From NCBI GenBank assembly GCA_032158295.1, contig CM063251.1, positions 20,155,433-20,219,432 of the forward strand: DNA of 64,000 bases, in the 5' to 3' direction. Below are positions 36,409-48,919 of this stretch, in pieces (the first letter of the stretch is position 1; the number at the start of each line of letters is the position of its first letter). The translations under genes were made by a program, and so were the position numbers. This DNA comes from Pycnopodia helianthoides (lineage: Eukaryota; Echinodermata; Asteroidea; Forcipulatida; Asteriidae). The notes beneath the pieces were generated by a model. It was not told the origin of the DNA. It did no database searches and was given only the letters and a program-made list of their open reading frames with translations.

Positions 36409-39023
36409 ACCTCTACGGCGTATTCCTAAAACAATCTTTCCGGTAAAAAAAAGTGTAAAACAATGTGAACAAAATGTTAGCCGGTATTGTAAACGATACC
36501 GTTCACATGTGATTCATGTATGTTATGCAAAGCAACAGTTTTGGTTGGACATATTCAGATATTATCGAAGAGCACATCATTTCAGGGAAATTATTCATTA
36601 TGATCAGCATCAGTTATCAAATACCGTCTAGATTTAAAAAGTTGTCATAATTTTTTTTTTTGAGAATCAAGTGTCGTTGGTTTAAGGACTTATTCAACCA
36701 CAAGTATATCACTTTATAACGAGACTTGTTGGTGTCAAACCCCGCTGATCTCCCTTCAACGGACACACCGTGTTACCACGTGTTCTGACCGAGTCAAACC
36801 ATAGGCGGTCGGCCGGAGCACAAAGCCTCCCTTCCCCCCACGGTCACGCTGTGTGGCCCGGGGGTGCTTGGAGAAGATGCATTTAACATGTCCGAGTGTT
36901 GTGCAGACAATGCCAATTGATCGTGGGTGGCTTTCCCTAGTTAACTTTGGACTTGACGACAATTAATGACATAAACGTGTTTGGTATCGAACTAGTTTGC
37001 CATAGGATATTTTGGTGTTGATTTATGGCGAATGAAGTAGTGGTTTTAGCTAACGAGGCATGGCGACCCCAAACACAAACATGTAAAATGCTTTTTAGAC
37101 CTTTAAAATGTGTAAGCTCGCTGGTGAAACTCCTTGGCCATGTGGATGAAAACTATGTTCATTTTTTTTTTTTTTTTCAAATTGATGGTTTGGTTGACTT
37201 TAAGAGTAGTAATTGCATGACTTAGGACTCGATAGGTTGCAGTCACCATACGTTATTTAACGAGCGAGTCAAGTGTTTTTTGTAAAAGATATGTAATTTT
37301 GTTACTGAAATATGGTTTGAACTTTCATTTGAACTTTCATTTCGTTTACAAATATGTATTTTTACACGTATCTTTTCGTGTATTCTTTGTTACTCGTAAA
37401 TACATGGTTTACGGCGTATTAACAATTAAACAGCAGAAACAATGCACAGTCATACATGATACCACTTCATGCTATGGCTATGATAATCTGTGAACTGTTT
37501 GAATTGTACGCAGAATTTTGATTCAGTCAACTTGTCGGACTACAATGAATAAATACTTATTCAAAAACCATTGCTATTCTCACCCGTGGAATATGTGACA
37601 TTTGGAAGACGGGACCAAAGGAAGGAGAAAAAAAACCACATAGATCACATTGGGCTATCAGTTCTACTTAGTCTCTGAAGCTAACGAGACCATTTCCCTT
37701 CAGCGCCCACAACATGATTACCCGTTAAAGATCCTTCATGGACCAATAATTGCCTTCATACCATCCACAACACACCTTGGTTTTTCAGCCTCATCATCCC
37801 CCCTTCATACCAGACGTACCATCACATCTTACTTGATGATACCCAGTACACCACCCCCAACATGAGGATGCAATTAACAAGGTCCAAGCCGCCAAAAATA
37901 CATCGAAGGTGTGGGATTATCTCCCCGTACCCGACCCTTAATTAGGTTAGAGGGGGGAGACCGTTTAGGAGCAACTTGATATCTCTGATCGGTGCCTACT
38001 CCAAGCCCGTGTGGGACACGGGGCGGCCCCGCTAAAAAGACTCCCAGTCTTCGTAAACACATTTTATTGGTGTCGGAGAGGATGCATTCTAATCAAGTCA
38101 TTAGTGAAGGGGCTCGCATGGGCTAAAACAATCCACAACCGCCGAGTACCTTTCAAAATATGCCATGTTTTATGGCACCCTCCTGGGGTATAGGTTTACT
38201 TGCGCCATTATTTCTTTACAAACGGCTTGGCTGACGTTGTAAAACTTGAATCAAGAAGACATCCAGAGTCATTGGGAATAATTGTTTTAAATTTTAAATC
38301 CAACAAACTAGTTCGCCTTTACTGGTTAAGAATTACTTTGATGCCCAGTTTCTTATGAATTGTCTGACGCTTTGATAGTCATCAGTATTTAGTCTTGGTT
38401 TGGGTTTAACCATTAGGTTACAATTTATTTATAGTCAATCACGGAGTGAGCTGTCTCGCTCTTCTTAACTTTTTTTGCTCCAAGAATTGTCAAAGCAAAA
38501 ACATTTACCAATAATAGTATAAAAAACAGTAACTATTAAAACAATTTGGAAAGAGCTTGTTTGACCATAGAGTAGTTTGACGGTTGACTATCTGCTCTTA
38601 TCGCGTAGCATGTAAAATGATCAGAATGAACAAACTAACAATGTGTGGGTTTGTTTCACCATTTGTTTTATATTAGCACCTTTTGACAATACCTCGTAGA
38701 ACATGAAAGGAGGAGGGGAGGGACACCCTGCTAGTTTGATCAACTGTTTGGTAGTCGTTTCACTCAATTTATGGAGGGATCGACCGCAGTGTGTACAAAG
38801 CTTAACACCATCTTGGTACCATTAGCATTTCCAAGCCCACTGTCTGCTGATAACATCTGCCATCGTTCCTCCGGTATGTCGGAATTAACCAGTTGTTTGT
38901 AGTGGTAATTAAGATATATCATTTACGCATCTATTGTATTGAGGGAAGGTATTTTCAATGAATCTTTAAGGAGAGACGGTACTGTGCTTGGGGTTTTGAT
39001 TCAGTCCAATTTTTCGTACTAGT

Positions 39024-39415
39024 TTAAAGGCACAGTACACGTTTGGTAATGAATCTTAAAATTAATGTCAATAAAAAACTTACTTGGTAAAAAGTACAGC
39101 AGCTTTGGGTTTATAATGAAATTGAGAAACTTTTAACTTCGAAGTACTACGGTTATGGAAAATATATCACCTTTTTATTCCCCAAAATTTGAATCTGAGA
39201 AGCGTTTCTGTCAGAAACGCTTCTCAGACTGTGTATTCCTATAGGGAAGATTTTTCCTGCGTGGAAATATTTGCTCCGGTTTTTCGGTAATATCTCAAAA
39301 ACGCGACCAAGTGAAGTGAAATTTTCACAGGTTAGTTTTATTGTATGAACCTACATTTATATAGGATTAACACAATCAGTAGGCTCCAATTACCAAACGT
39401 GGACTGTGCCTTTAA
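39024..39415. mobile_element. MITE family C (TTAA-flanked)
   Basis: TTAA at both ends, with inverted termini AGGCACAGTACACGTTTGG and the corresponding inverse at the right (one substitution). Internally there is an almost perfect 17-bp palindrome with a one-base centre (39194-39228). It shares AACCTGTGAAAATTTCAC (inverse strand) with families A and B. Confidence 0.8.
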
Positions 39416-40356
39416 GTACCATTGTGGTTTCATCAAAGATGAGCCATGGGCGCTTTATTAAAATAAGGTGTGATTGTGTGCTGTATGGCATAGAAAAAAC
39501 ACAAAATACAACATAAAATTAAAGATTGTTATATAAAGAGGAATTTATATTTGGAGATGATGTTTCGATGAAGGTGATCTCTCCATCCATTGCGTTTTCT
39601 ACCTCATACAGTATATGCCGAAGGAGCACATTGAAACAATGTTCCTTTGGTCTTATAACCAATCTTTAACAACTTTCCCCGAGGGCGTCAGGAGAGCCAT
39701 CTACACCCATCACCCACAAAGTGTCAGACACACCTACATTTGCATAATAGATTGTTTCACAATGAAGGATTGTGTTTCACTAGTTGGCGTGAAATCAAGG
39801 CTTGAATCTCTGAGGTAAATTCACTCCAGAGACGAGGCGAGAAGTGAACAAAGCCGCAGAGTTTCGCGTCTTTCCTCAACGGCTAAAACACCGGAACGAG
39901 ACCGTAAGTTTCACCGCACTGACGGATTTATCTGCCGGTTGAGGGACGGGGGAAAACCATTGCAAACGGACCGCTGAGGCTCTCGGAGATTATTGAAACC
40001 ATTCGATTGAAAGAGATATCATTTAATGAAGCCAATAAAGGTCATCGATCATGATGTGCGAAGGTCTCGGAACTTCACGGAAGGATCAAGTTATTGAAAT
40101 GCATGAAATGGTACAGAAAACTTTCTGAAAAGTCAATCGGGGTTGATGTAAGGATGAACACCGATACTTTGGTATGTGATAAGTAAATTAATCCATGTCA
40201 CACATTTGTCGAACAGAGATGTATGCATAGCCAGATAGGCAAAGACAAAGCAATATATGTTTATTTTTATGTGTAAAAGGAAGGACGTTTAGCTGTTGTA
40301 TACCTGTACACTTAGAAGATTGAAGTAGAATCAACATATCACAGGCAATGAAGTTA

Positions 40357-40600
40357 GGGTGTACTTTTGGTAATTACTCTACAAGTTAATGACCAATTAA
40401 ATTAACTTGGTAAAGAGCGCTGGAGAGATGTTGATAATATAAAACACTGTGATAGCTCCCTTTGAAGTGGTGTAGTTTGAGAGAAAGATTACTTTCACCC
40501 CGAAAATTTGAATCTGAGAAAGACTTCAGACATGAAGCCTTTCTAAGGCATCTTAGAGCACACAAATCCACGCAAGGGTATTTTTTTTCTTTCTTTATTT
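40357..40600. mobile_element. MITE family A relative, inverted and truncated
   Basis: Reverse-orientation similarity to the right half of family A: a TTGGTAATTACTC-like start, then CTTGGTAA-AGCG-TGGAGAG and ATATAAAACACTGTGA, then GAATCTGAGAAAGACTTCAGA. No left terminus is found. Confidence 0.55.
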
Positions 40601-41361
40601 TCTTGCATCTTAAATTACCAAATGAGCCCAAAGTTTCACAGATTTGTTATTTTATGCATTCGTTGGAACGCACCAAGAGGGGATAATTGTCTTTCTCAAT
40701 TAAGTGTACCCTGCTCTCTAACACCAAGGGTGCATTTTTATGGACACATTTAAAATAATAAAGTAGTTTTTATGAGGACACTATCTGCTAGAATAGTTTG
40801 CGTATTTGGTTATTTTTTGTGAGAACTGATCTAGAATAAATCTCCGGCAGGCAATGAAACAGGTTCTAGATTCTAGATATAGAACACGAAGCTGTTTATG
40901 GGGACGTAGGTCTTACCCACAGCTACCTCTTCTACGTCATAACTATAGAATAATATTTAAAATGACTCAACTATAACTCTTACCAAAATTCCACTATAGT
41001 GTGATTCAAGCAAGGGTTTTTGAATCAGCAAACAATAAAACAAAAGTATGAAGACATATTAAAAAAAAACAAAAATGTTTCATGACTCCGTTTCACGACC
41101 TCAGTGACCAAGAATGGCAACCATCCCGTGGGATACTTCCCGCATGAATAACAAGAAGAAAACAAAGTGAGAGAAAAAAGCTCAGATTCGGAGCAGAAGT
41201 AATTCAAATTTGGTAGAGTTGGAATATTTCACATTGCGTCAAAAACAAACTATGCCCAAGAGGGGAGCGAGATCGAGTGAGCAAACCAATAAAATTTACC
41301 GACACGACATTGCTTTTCTCAAAAAGGTTGATTCTTTGACGTGATTGCGAAATATTATACT

Positions 41362-41385
41362 GGGGTGGGTGGGGTGAATGGGGGG
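41362..41385 (+). promoter_or_regulatory. G-quadruplex motif upstream of Hox11/13a
   Basis: GGGG-T-GGG-T-GGGG-TGAAT-GGGGGG: four G-tracts with loops of 1, 1 and 5 bases, 1.2 kb upstream of the Hox11/13a start codon. Confidence 0.5.
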
Positions 41386-41589
41386 ATGGAATTTATATTA
41401 AAATATATAAATTATTTTTTTTCATAGCTTTCCAGCTGCAATCTTAACAACACGCAAACAACTATTGCAGCCTCAAAAACAATATTGAACAACATTTTTT
41501 GGACGCAACTTATCACTTCAGGTCGCATAGACGCCTTTCAACAAAACTTATTAGTATTGTTTGAAGCTTTGCATGGTGTGGAAAAATAC

Positions 41590-41682
41590 GAAGAAACTAT
41601 AGTAAAGTTGCGGGTACAATCATGTTTAAATCTCAAACATGATTGTACCCGCAAGTTTACTTTTTATTTATATAGTTTCTTC
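41590..41682. ncRNA. Long hairpin, pre-miRNA-like or foldback element
   Basis: A 20-bp perfect stem TTGCGGGTACAATCATGTTT (41608-41627) pairs with 41635-41654 across a 7-base loop. The stem continues outward through one G/G mismatch and GTAAA/TTTAC. Outer arms GAAGAAACTATA and TATAGTTTCTTC also pair after an asymmetric bulge on the right. Total length is about 93 bases, within the range of animal pre-miRNAs. I do not recognise the arm sequence as a known miRNA. A small foldback transposon is an equally good reading, since the inner stem is unusually perfect for a miRNA precursor. Confidence 0.35.
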
Positions 41683-42239
41683 TTATAACAAAACTGATCC
41701 TAGAAAACCAATTTGTTGTACAAAGCAAGCAGTTTTAACAATAAGTTTCTTTACCAATAGCCTCCATAATACTGGAAATTATCGTCTCGAAGTATTTTGG
41801 GCAGAAATAAATCAGTTAGTCTTAGGGTCCGTTTTCTCTTTAGTTAGAGATTGCGCGTATATTTTTTGAAATCATCAATACATTTTGCCGATCATTTTCA
41901 TTTCTCTATGTGCCATAAGATGTTTTGTTGGTGTGTAAAATCCACATGATTGGTCTTTGCAACCAGCATGCGGAGCCCAATCTGTATCGCCTCCAGAGTG
42001 CTCCGGAGTAGAATCAGCGAAAAACCTCGTCCAATCACGCGTCATCATCTCCACGTATGTTTACTTTGGCAACGAAGATCAAAACGCTACTTAAAAATTG
42101 GTTACCTGTTCGTACGTGCGTGCGTGCTGGTAGTCACTGTCCGTCTTTTTTTTTGTATATGCCCCTGCGTGTAGTTACCGGTACACGTTACAAAGTGATA
42201 AAAATGTAGGACGGATGAAGCAAATGATTCAGTGAACAC

Positions 42240-42615
42240 AACGCTAATTCATCTCCATTGATCAGATCAGTAAATGAGCCAACTTGGACAAGGGGGCGAG
42301 TTATTAACTAACACCCGTGCCGTTTTTATTCTCCAAATTTTATGCCGTCATAAACTGCTGCATTTACGACTTTATGAAGCGTGGGACGTCCACATTTTTT
42401 GTCAGATAAAAACGCAGTTATTTTACACCACCTTGGACGTGCATTATAGGCCCAGGTGTCGGTCGTGTCGGTTGATTGGCTGTGGTGTCCCACGTGATTT
42501 ACATTGGACCCCTTTTCTTGACGTCTTTTATTCCTGCAGGGTCGTCTAAGGTTTATCACCAGAGTGTCTTGGTTCTGCCGGAATAGCATCGCAGAAAAAT
42601 ACGACCGGCATTAAA
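42240..42615 (+). promoter_or_regulatory. Upstream region and 5' UTR of Hox11/13a
   Basis: Contains an ATTGGCTG CCAAT-box-like site (inverse) near 42474 and a CACGTG E-box near 42491, then a strong 3' splice-site-like sequence CTTTTATTCCTGCAG ending at 42539. If used, the 5' UTR would have an upstream non-coding exon. If not, transcription starts within this segment. No in-frame ATG precedes 42616 without an intervening stop. Confidence 0.45.
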
Positions 42616-43369
42616 ATGACAACATCGACGTTTTGTGTGAATTCTTTGATAAATTCAGGGGAGAGCGGGGCCATCCTTAAATCGAGTCCACAAAGTGAGA
42701 TTCATGGCACGGCAGGACTCGCCGCTACCAAATGCAGCAACGGTAGCGGAACTTTCGCTCCCAAATTTGCCGATTCCCCCACCCAGGCTACCGTCGGGCA
42801 CAACATGCCTACCGCTGCCGGCCCCCCGTCCGCCACCAACATGTACTCACTAGCTCCAGACCAAAGCTGTTACACCAACCCGTGGTTTTACTCCTCGGGT
42901 GACACTACCCACTATCCACCCATGTCGGTTACCGGCGTCAACGAAGAGTACGAGAACAGCTCTTCCTACCCATATGTTGGATCCCAGAAGGGCTATGATA
43001 CAGCCTTGGTACCCACCACGGGGAGCTACTACACAACCCTTGGACGTCAGGCCTACGTTGAACGATACACAAACCATACCACCAATGTTTACCACGCGTC
43101 ATCTCACAATGGACACGGACTACCGGCGAGCTTTGCCAGCAGCTTCGCCGCGAAATTCGTCAGCGGAACGGCGGACCACGAGCGGCAGCGGTACGGTAGC
43201 TTCGAGTCGTACGACTCGCCGAGCTTCGGCACCTCGGTGAAGGGACAGCACGGCACGGGGAAGAATCAAACAGCGTACACAGCGGCACCTGCTACCGGGA
43301 ATACAAGCCCTCCACTCGGCAAGGAATCCAAGCAGACTTCCAGTAACGAGGCAGTAACGAAGAGTGAAG
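42616..43369 (+). CDS. Hox11/13a: Hox11/13a exon 1 (partial gene; homeobox exon outside window)
   Basis: First coding exon of a second posterior Hox gene, 251 codons plus one base. It starts MTTSTFCVNSLINSGE, matching the FxVxSLI-type N-terminal motif of Abd-B class proteins (in vertebrate Hox9/10 FxVDSLI). The rest is rich in Ser, Thr, Tyr, Gly and Pro, as in the disordered activation regions of these factors, and higher in GC than the flanks. It ends GTGAAG|GTAAGG (donor at 43370), phase 1, as in the upstream gene; the unspliced frame stops at 43416. No homeobox was found in the remaining 20.6 kb on the + strand, so its second exon should lie to the right. Assigned to 11/13a because it follows a presumed 11/13b on the same strand in the posterior-to-anterior direction; Hox9/10 is the main alternative given the SLI motif. 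Confidence 0.75.
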
Positions 43370-45414
43370 GTAAGGTTATTATAGTTAATATGACAAGTGG
43401 CCTACACCATGTTTAGTCGATCAACTGACCTTAACTGACGACCATTAAATCCCAGTGGGAGACGTACTTATTTCTCAAACGAAAATCATGAAAATGTTTT
43501 CATTCGAAAAAAAAGAGGACTGCTTTTTAACAAACAAAAAAATAAAACGAACAAATCAAAACAAGAAGTGTTCGGGTTGGAGTACCCACAAATCTAAAAC
43601 AAAACAAACTGACGATTGACAACACAAATGATTCTGTTTTCCTTAAGACTTGTGCTACATAATTTCTTTTTGTCATACAAATAAAGTATAGTTAATGATG
43701 GGATTTGTTCATCGTTGCTCTCTTGTAATCGATCGAGCCTTAATTTACACATTTTTAAAGTAATTGATGATCATTAGTGAGTTCAGATTAAACATCAAAA
43801 TGTTCCGCTGTAAGATCTTCTTTCACACATAGTAAACATTTACATCTTCGTTTCTTATTGAAATTATAAATTTATACCTCTGTTGCCATGGACATTTCAG
43901 AACTGGACACAAAGCAAATTGTTGATCCATGCTGAGCAACATTGAATAAGGATTGAATGATTCATCCTCCACCATGTGTGCGGTTTCTGACGAATCAATT
44001 GAACTTTGTTTCCTCCCTACTTGATGATGTGAAGCAAATATAAAATATATACAAGTGTATATATAACTTTCTTATCCTGTAAGAATATTGTGAAGAGCAA
44101 CAAATGTGTTATTATAAATAGTAAATTTGAGGGTAAAACCATGTAAAATCTCTTCTTGGAGAAGTGTTGGTTCTGAGAAGATCCGGTGCGGTCTCAAAAT
44201 TGTTCAGAGCCAGTTTGGTTACGGGATTATCGATTGAATAATCGATATCTGACCATGGAAGTTATCTGTTATGAACCGTCTCAACTTATTTAGACAAAAT
44301 CGAACATCTTATTACTACCTTTTACATTTACTGATAGTTTTACAGACAACCATTTCATTTCTCGATCTCTGTCCTTTCTCTATGACTTAACCAATATCTA
44401 GCCTAAACGAAAATCGATTTTCAAAAGTACCAACGAAAGATCAAACTTGTCAAGTTAAAGTTCTGACAACCACCGCCTCCCCCCCCCCAGCAGTGTGAAA
44501 AAGGCTGTCAATTCGACCTGTGTTTTCCGATCTTTTCCAGGAATCAGGATTCAAAAATTCTTTACAAAATAGTTGTCTGAACATTCTTCAAACCACCATG
44601 TAGTGTTAGTTTTCTATAACATTTTGTATTAGGTGAGTTATCTTGTACTAAGAAATGATCCACATATTGTAATTGACTGTCAACGCGTCAAGTAACACAT
44701 GACGCTTTTAAAACAAAGCAACCAAACATACAAAAAGCATAGCCCGATAACGGTTCTGGTAAAATTCTAGGTCAATTGTTATGAGAGTCCATTTTTACAA
44801 CTCTCTCACAAATGAACCCTGACATGGGTCTTTCAACCTCTTTTATCTTGTTAATCAGCAGTAGTAGTTACCCTTAGTTACAAATTACAGGCTGCTCTAT
44901 ATAACCTCCAAGCGGCGTCTCTTTGATGTTGTTGGGCATAAAAGTGCGCCTCTTTGCTGTAGTGTTTGAGTTTGTGACTCAATAGTGAGGTGTATGGTGT
45001 ATATTGTCTGTTATTGCCCAGAGACCAGGCCCAACGTGGCTGTCATACATTCGTCATGTTACATAAATGCAGATGCCACTTCTTCACATAAAGGGAAAAA
45101 CAAGTTTTCATTTTCAATTCTAGCCTTCACTTATTTTTTTTTTCTGAAGCCATGGTAGACACAGCGATGACGTCAGTAGATCCACAACAAGTTAAATTTG
45201 TTCGAAACAATTACAGACATTACACAAATTAATGGATATAACTTGAGCCTATTTGTTTGTTTTAGTTTGAACGGTTTTTCATTTTCCAAACCAAGTTTAA
45301 GAAAACAGTTTCGTCCATAAAGCAACAATCTATGGTGTTAAAACAACTTGCTTTTTGTCATAAAGTACTGCGACTTAAAAGAAATTGTCACTTTGGGTAT
45401 TTTGAAGATCAACG

Positions 45415-45492
45415 ATATTTATTTATTTTAATATTTGTTTATTTATTTATTTATTTATTTATTTGTTTATTTATTTATTTATTTATTTATTG
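45415..45492. repeat. (TTTA)n microsatellite
   Basis: About 15 TTTA units with one TTTG interruption; forward frames through it are poly-Leu/Phe/Ile/Tyr artefacts. Confidence 0.9.
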
Positions 45493-45870
45493 TCTATCCT
45501 GGGAAAACTTTCAGTGAAACAATGCCTTCAAAGGTTTCCATCAATTACATAAATTCATTAATACATTTGACAATTATACAATACAATACATGTACAATGA
45601 TCTTTACAGAGAATATCAAATATCAATAGTCGGCACTCGAGGCAACGTTGAAATAATCTACAGTAGAAACCCCAAAGATGATATACAAACTAAAAACCCG
45701 GGCCAGCCAAAACAGGTGAATATACACAAATTTTTAAATTTCACATACAGAGGTGTAGGCCTACATAGACAGTAAAACATTTCATAATTTTGCTGCCATT
45801 CAATGGTTTTACATTTCCTTATTCATGTATTGGTATCATTGAGAGGTGGATCCAAGTTTCCTCCTGAATT

Positions 45871-45977
45871 CAGGGGTCGATTTCACAAAACTCTTCCTAA
45901 CTTAGGACTAGTCCTATCTGTTAGCATTGCCTAGGACTAGTCCTAAGTTAGGAAGAGTTTTGTGAAATCGACCCCTG
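45871..45977. mobile_element. Perfect foldback element, 46-bp arms
   Basis: Arms 45871-45916 and 45932-45977 are exact inverse complements (starting CAGGGGTCGATTTCACAAAA), with a 15-base loop. The arm interior contains TAGGACTAGTCCTA, itself palindromic. Absence of any mismatch suggests recent insertion or conversion. Non-coding MITE. Confidence 0.85.
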
Positions 45978-47286
45978 GACGTCTCCCTCTCTTCCCCTAG
46001 ATTCATAATCACTGAGTGAAGTTAAAGTGAACAAAGTTTGGTTCTATCCAGCAACGAGATTGATTTATCACTGAAAGGGTTAGCGCAATAGCGGATTAGA
46101 GGTTGAACGCTTCGTTATGTACGCCTCCTGCTGTGTAGGAACGTTTAACCTGACGAAATGTAGCAGGTTTCTCTTAACCATGTACAAAATACACGACGCG
46201 CTGAAAATATAAATGAGTTGTATTCTGTTAATGGCAGGCCTATAATGGAAGAATACTTATATTGGTTATCTGAAGTGTAGCTAAATGTCCGTCCTCTAGT
46301 TTCCAATAAACACAGCTTACGACCGACATGCTAAAATTTCATAAAATGAGGTGATCACACTGTAGATAAAACAATGATAATACACCCCCACCCCCCAAAA
46401 AAGAAGAGTTTTGCCAGAGATTTTGTGCCCGTTCATCTTTGGCTTATTTCGATTGTTGTGTTTGAATTAAGCAACGTATTGAGAGGGTCTTCAAAACAAA
46501 TGCCATTTCTTCGACTTTGATAGAATTCCAGACAGATATTTTCCGGGGAGACTTGTATCGTTATGAACTTTAATATCAATGAGCTTTCCGATTGAAATGA
46601 ATTAATCAGTCTTCCCAATAATTGACTACCCCTGCCCTGAACATTATAATTGTTACATTTTTGGAAAAGCTTAGCCTATTTATTTGTACAATTAAAATAT
46701 TTGCATATCACATGGCCAGAATGAGCGACTATCAATCCGAGTGTTCAATCTCATTGTTGAAATCAGAAGATGGTGATCAGGTTTTACAGTTATCTATCGA
46801 GTGCAATAAAAAAAAAAAACCCAAAATGAAGCCTACTGTTAAATTATTGCCTTAGACAACGCGGTTATTGACGGGGTTGACACACCCACCAATCAATGTG
46901 ATGGAATCGCCTTGTAGTTGATAGACAAAAGCTGAAATCTCTGGAGAAATGAGTGGAAAACGAACTTGCGTAGTCTTTATATGTGGCAATTTGGACACGT
47001 GATGTGAACTGTTTCTTAGAAAACCAGAGGATTGTGTGAATAATTCACTTCTCCAAAGTTGTGATTTCCTTCAAACAAAACAATATTCTTGATACATCTG
47101 TAGCTTATCTCTGTCAGCCAAGTGTCTATTTAATATAGATTTCAAATCGCTGTAACCCGTTAATAATGAGATCTACATAGAGATAACAAAGACAGATAGA
47201 ATATCGCGTGGTTTATTATCTGATGTTCCACAGACGATCACGTGACGCTAATTACACTGAAGTATTTAAAGACAACGGCGGTCAAC

Positions 47287-47412
47287 ATGAGCGCAAATTG
47301 TTCCATCGTCGGGTACTTATTGGGTCAAGGTTCAGGAAACATTAACACTCTCTTCTGTATGTCTACTCATGGAGGTAGAATCTACTATACCTCCAACCGG
47401 GTCTCGGCGTGA
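47287..47412 (+). CDS. Candidate small ORF, 41 codons
   Basis: ATG at 47287, TGA at 47410. The peptide starts MSANCSIVGYLLGQGSG. It lies 25 bases after a TATTTAAAG sequence in a GC-richer block that also contains CACGTG and repeated ATTA words. No family is recognised and it may be chance; the block as a whole looks more like regulatory DNA. Confidence 0.12.
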   Translation: MSANCSIVGYLLGQGSGNINTLFCMSTHGGRIYYTSNRVSA

Positions 47413-48762
47413 CGAATCGCAATCAGCTCAGATGAAACCTCATCAAGCTCGTGGTGAAGGACGTTATGTAGGATCGGCTGTGACGATCCTAATTAGGCTG
47501 ACATTAATTAATTATGCCCACAGCTCGATGTAAGAGTGCAGTATTAAGATTGTTTGCCTTATTCAGAATGAGTGTAGAATTACAAAACCGTGCTCCAAAC
47601 GTCAGTTGCTAGTGCCGCAATCATCCAGTAGGCCTTTTTGTTTAAAGCGACCGTCTTGTTTAAAGTGATTACTGAACAATTATGACTTTTTTTATTCAAA
47701 CAAATCCTGAATATTAGCGAGCCAACTTTATTAAACTTAAAGGCATTTTCTCGAAAAATACTTTGGGCGAAACTTTCAAAGGTTGATTTGTTGAAGAAAA
47801 CTGGTCCTACTGTACTCTAAAAAAATTGGAATGTAGGTCATTTTCCGAAACCAGAATCAGAGTTGAAACAACTCTAATAAAACCAGCGGTTACTAAAATA
47901 ATGCCCGTGATTTAACTCAACGCCCCCATTATCAGTCATCGCTTTGAACTTTGTAATTGTAGACAACTCTATTTGTAGATTGCATAATGCTGATGATATT
48001 AATGACATCAAGGCTGGGAGGTCCCCAAACCGCAATCAGGTTTTAGCTCTCTATATATTCTCACGGGCAATTGATGACTTCAGCTAGGGCCAGTGACGGG
48101 GAAGGAAAGCCCGTAGCAAGGTGTTTTGGGAAAAAAAAACACGAGAAAAAAACCGACCACAAGGTACACTAGGTTAGCGTTATGAGAAGGCAGATGGTTG
48201 TTTTTGTACTTGATCTACCATGCGGTACGAAGATGCAACTTCGTTAATTGATTGGGAAGACGCTAAAGTCTGTTCTTGGATTGAACCTCGATCGGGAGTG
48301 GAAATGGGGGGAGTCTGAGGGAGATTAGGGAACTTTGGGAGCGATTGGGGAAGTTCGGTCCCGACGGTCAGCTCTTACCCTACCGTTCTACTCACTTCAT
48401 TTTCATGTCAATTATGTCAAATTGTTACAAATACAAGACTTTTGTTCGTTGCTGCATAGTTTTTAAAACATTGTGAAAGAGTTGACACAAAAATGCTTGG
48501 AATTGTTCGGTGTCCCCCGGAACTTCACAGCATTTCAAAACACAAACCCAATTTTGTATGTAACATTGAGTGATTTGACAACGTTTGATGACTGATTTAA
48601 CCACTGGTTCATGGACTTTTCATTATTTATTGTTAGATAATTCACAAATCTAGAAATAGAAATCTGCAAATCAAGAATTTGATTGGATATTAAAATTCCG
48701 TTCTTAAAACTTACGTGTTGATTGTACTAACAATAAGGCACACCACTGTTTTCACTCCATAA

Positions 48763-48919
48763 GGGCCCGTATAACGAAACCACGGTTTTGGCTTGGGCTT
48801 CCGGCTTGGGCTCCGTCCGCCTGTTAGAAGCCCCGCAATGAAATCGCACGATTTCTAAATAACTGACGGAGCCGAAGCCCAAGCCTACATCCTAAGCCAT
48901 GATTTCGAAAAGGGCCATA
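48763..48919. mobile_element. Foldback element family F
   Basis: Imperfect inverted ends GGGCCCGTATAACGAAACCA (left) and the inverse of GATTTCGAAAAGGGCC (right). Inner arms CTTGGGCT-CCGTC and GACGGAG-AGCCCAAG also pair. Non-coding, MITE-like, about 155 bp. Confidence 0.7.

Larger units (their letters stand above)
33091..39023. other. Intergenic region without a recognised gene
   Basis: AT-rich. Holds the three-unit 60-bp tandem repeat (34717-34896), a CAA/AAAT microsatellite (about 36294-36408), T and A runs, and no recognisable coding sequence or large transposon. Confidence 0.55.
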
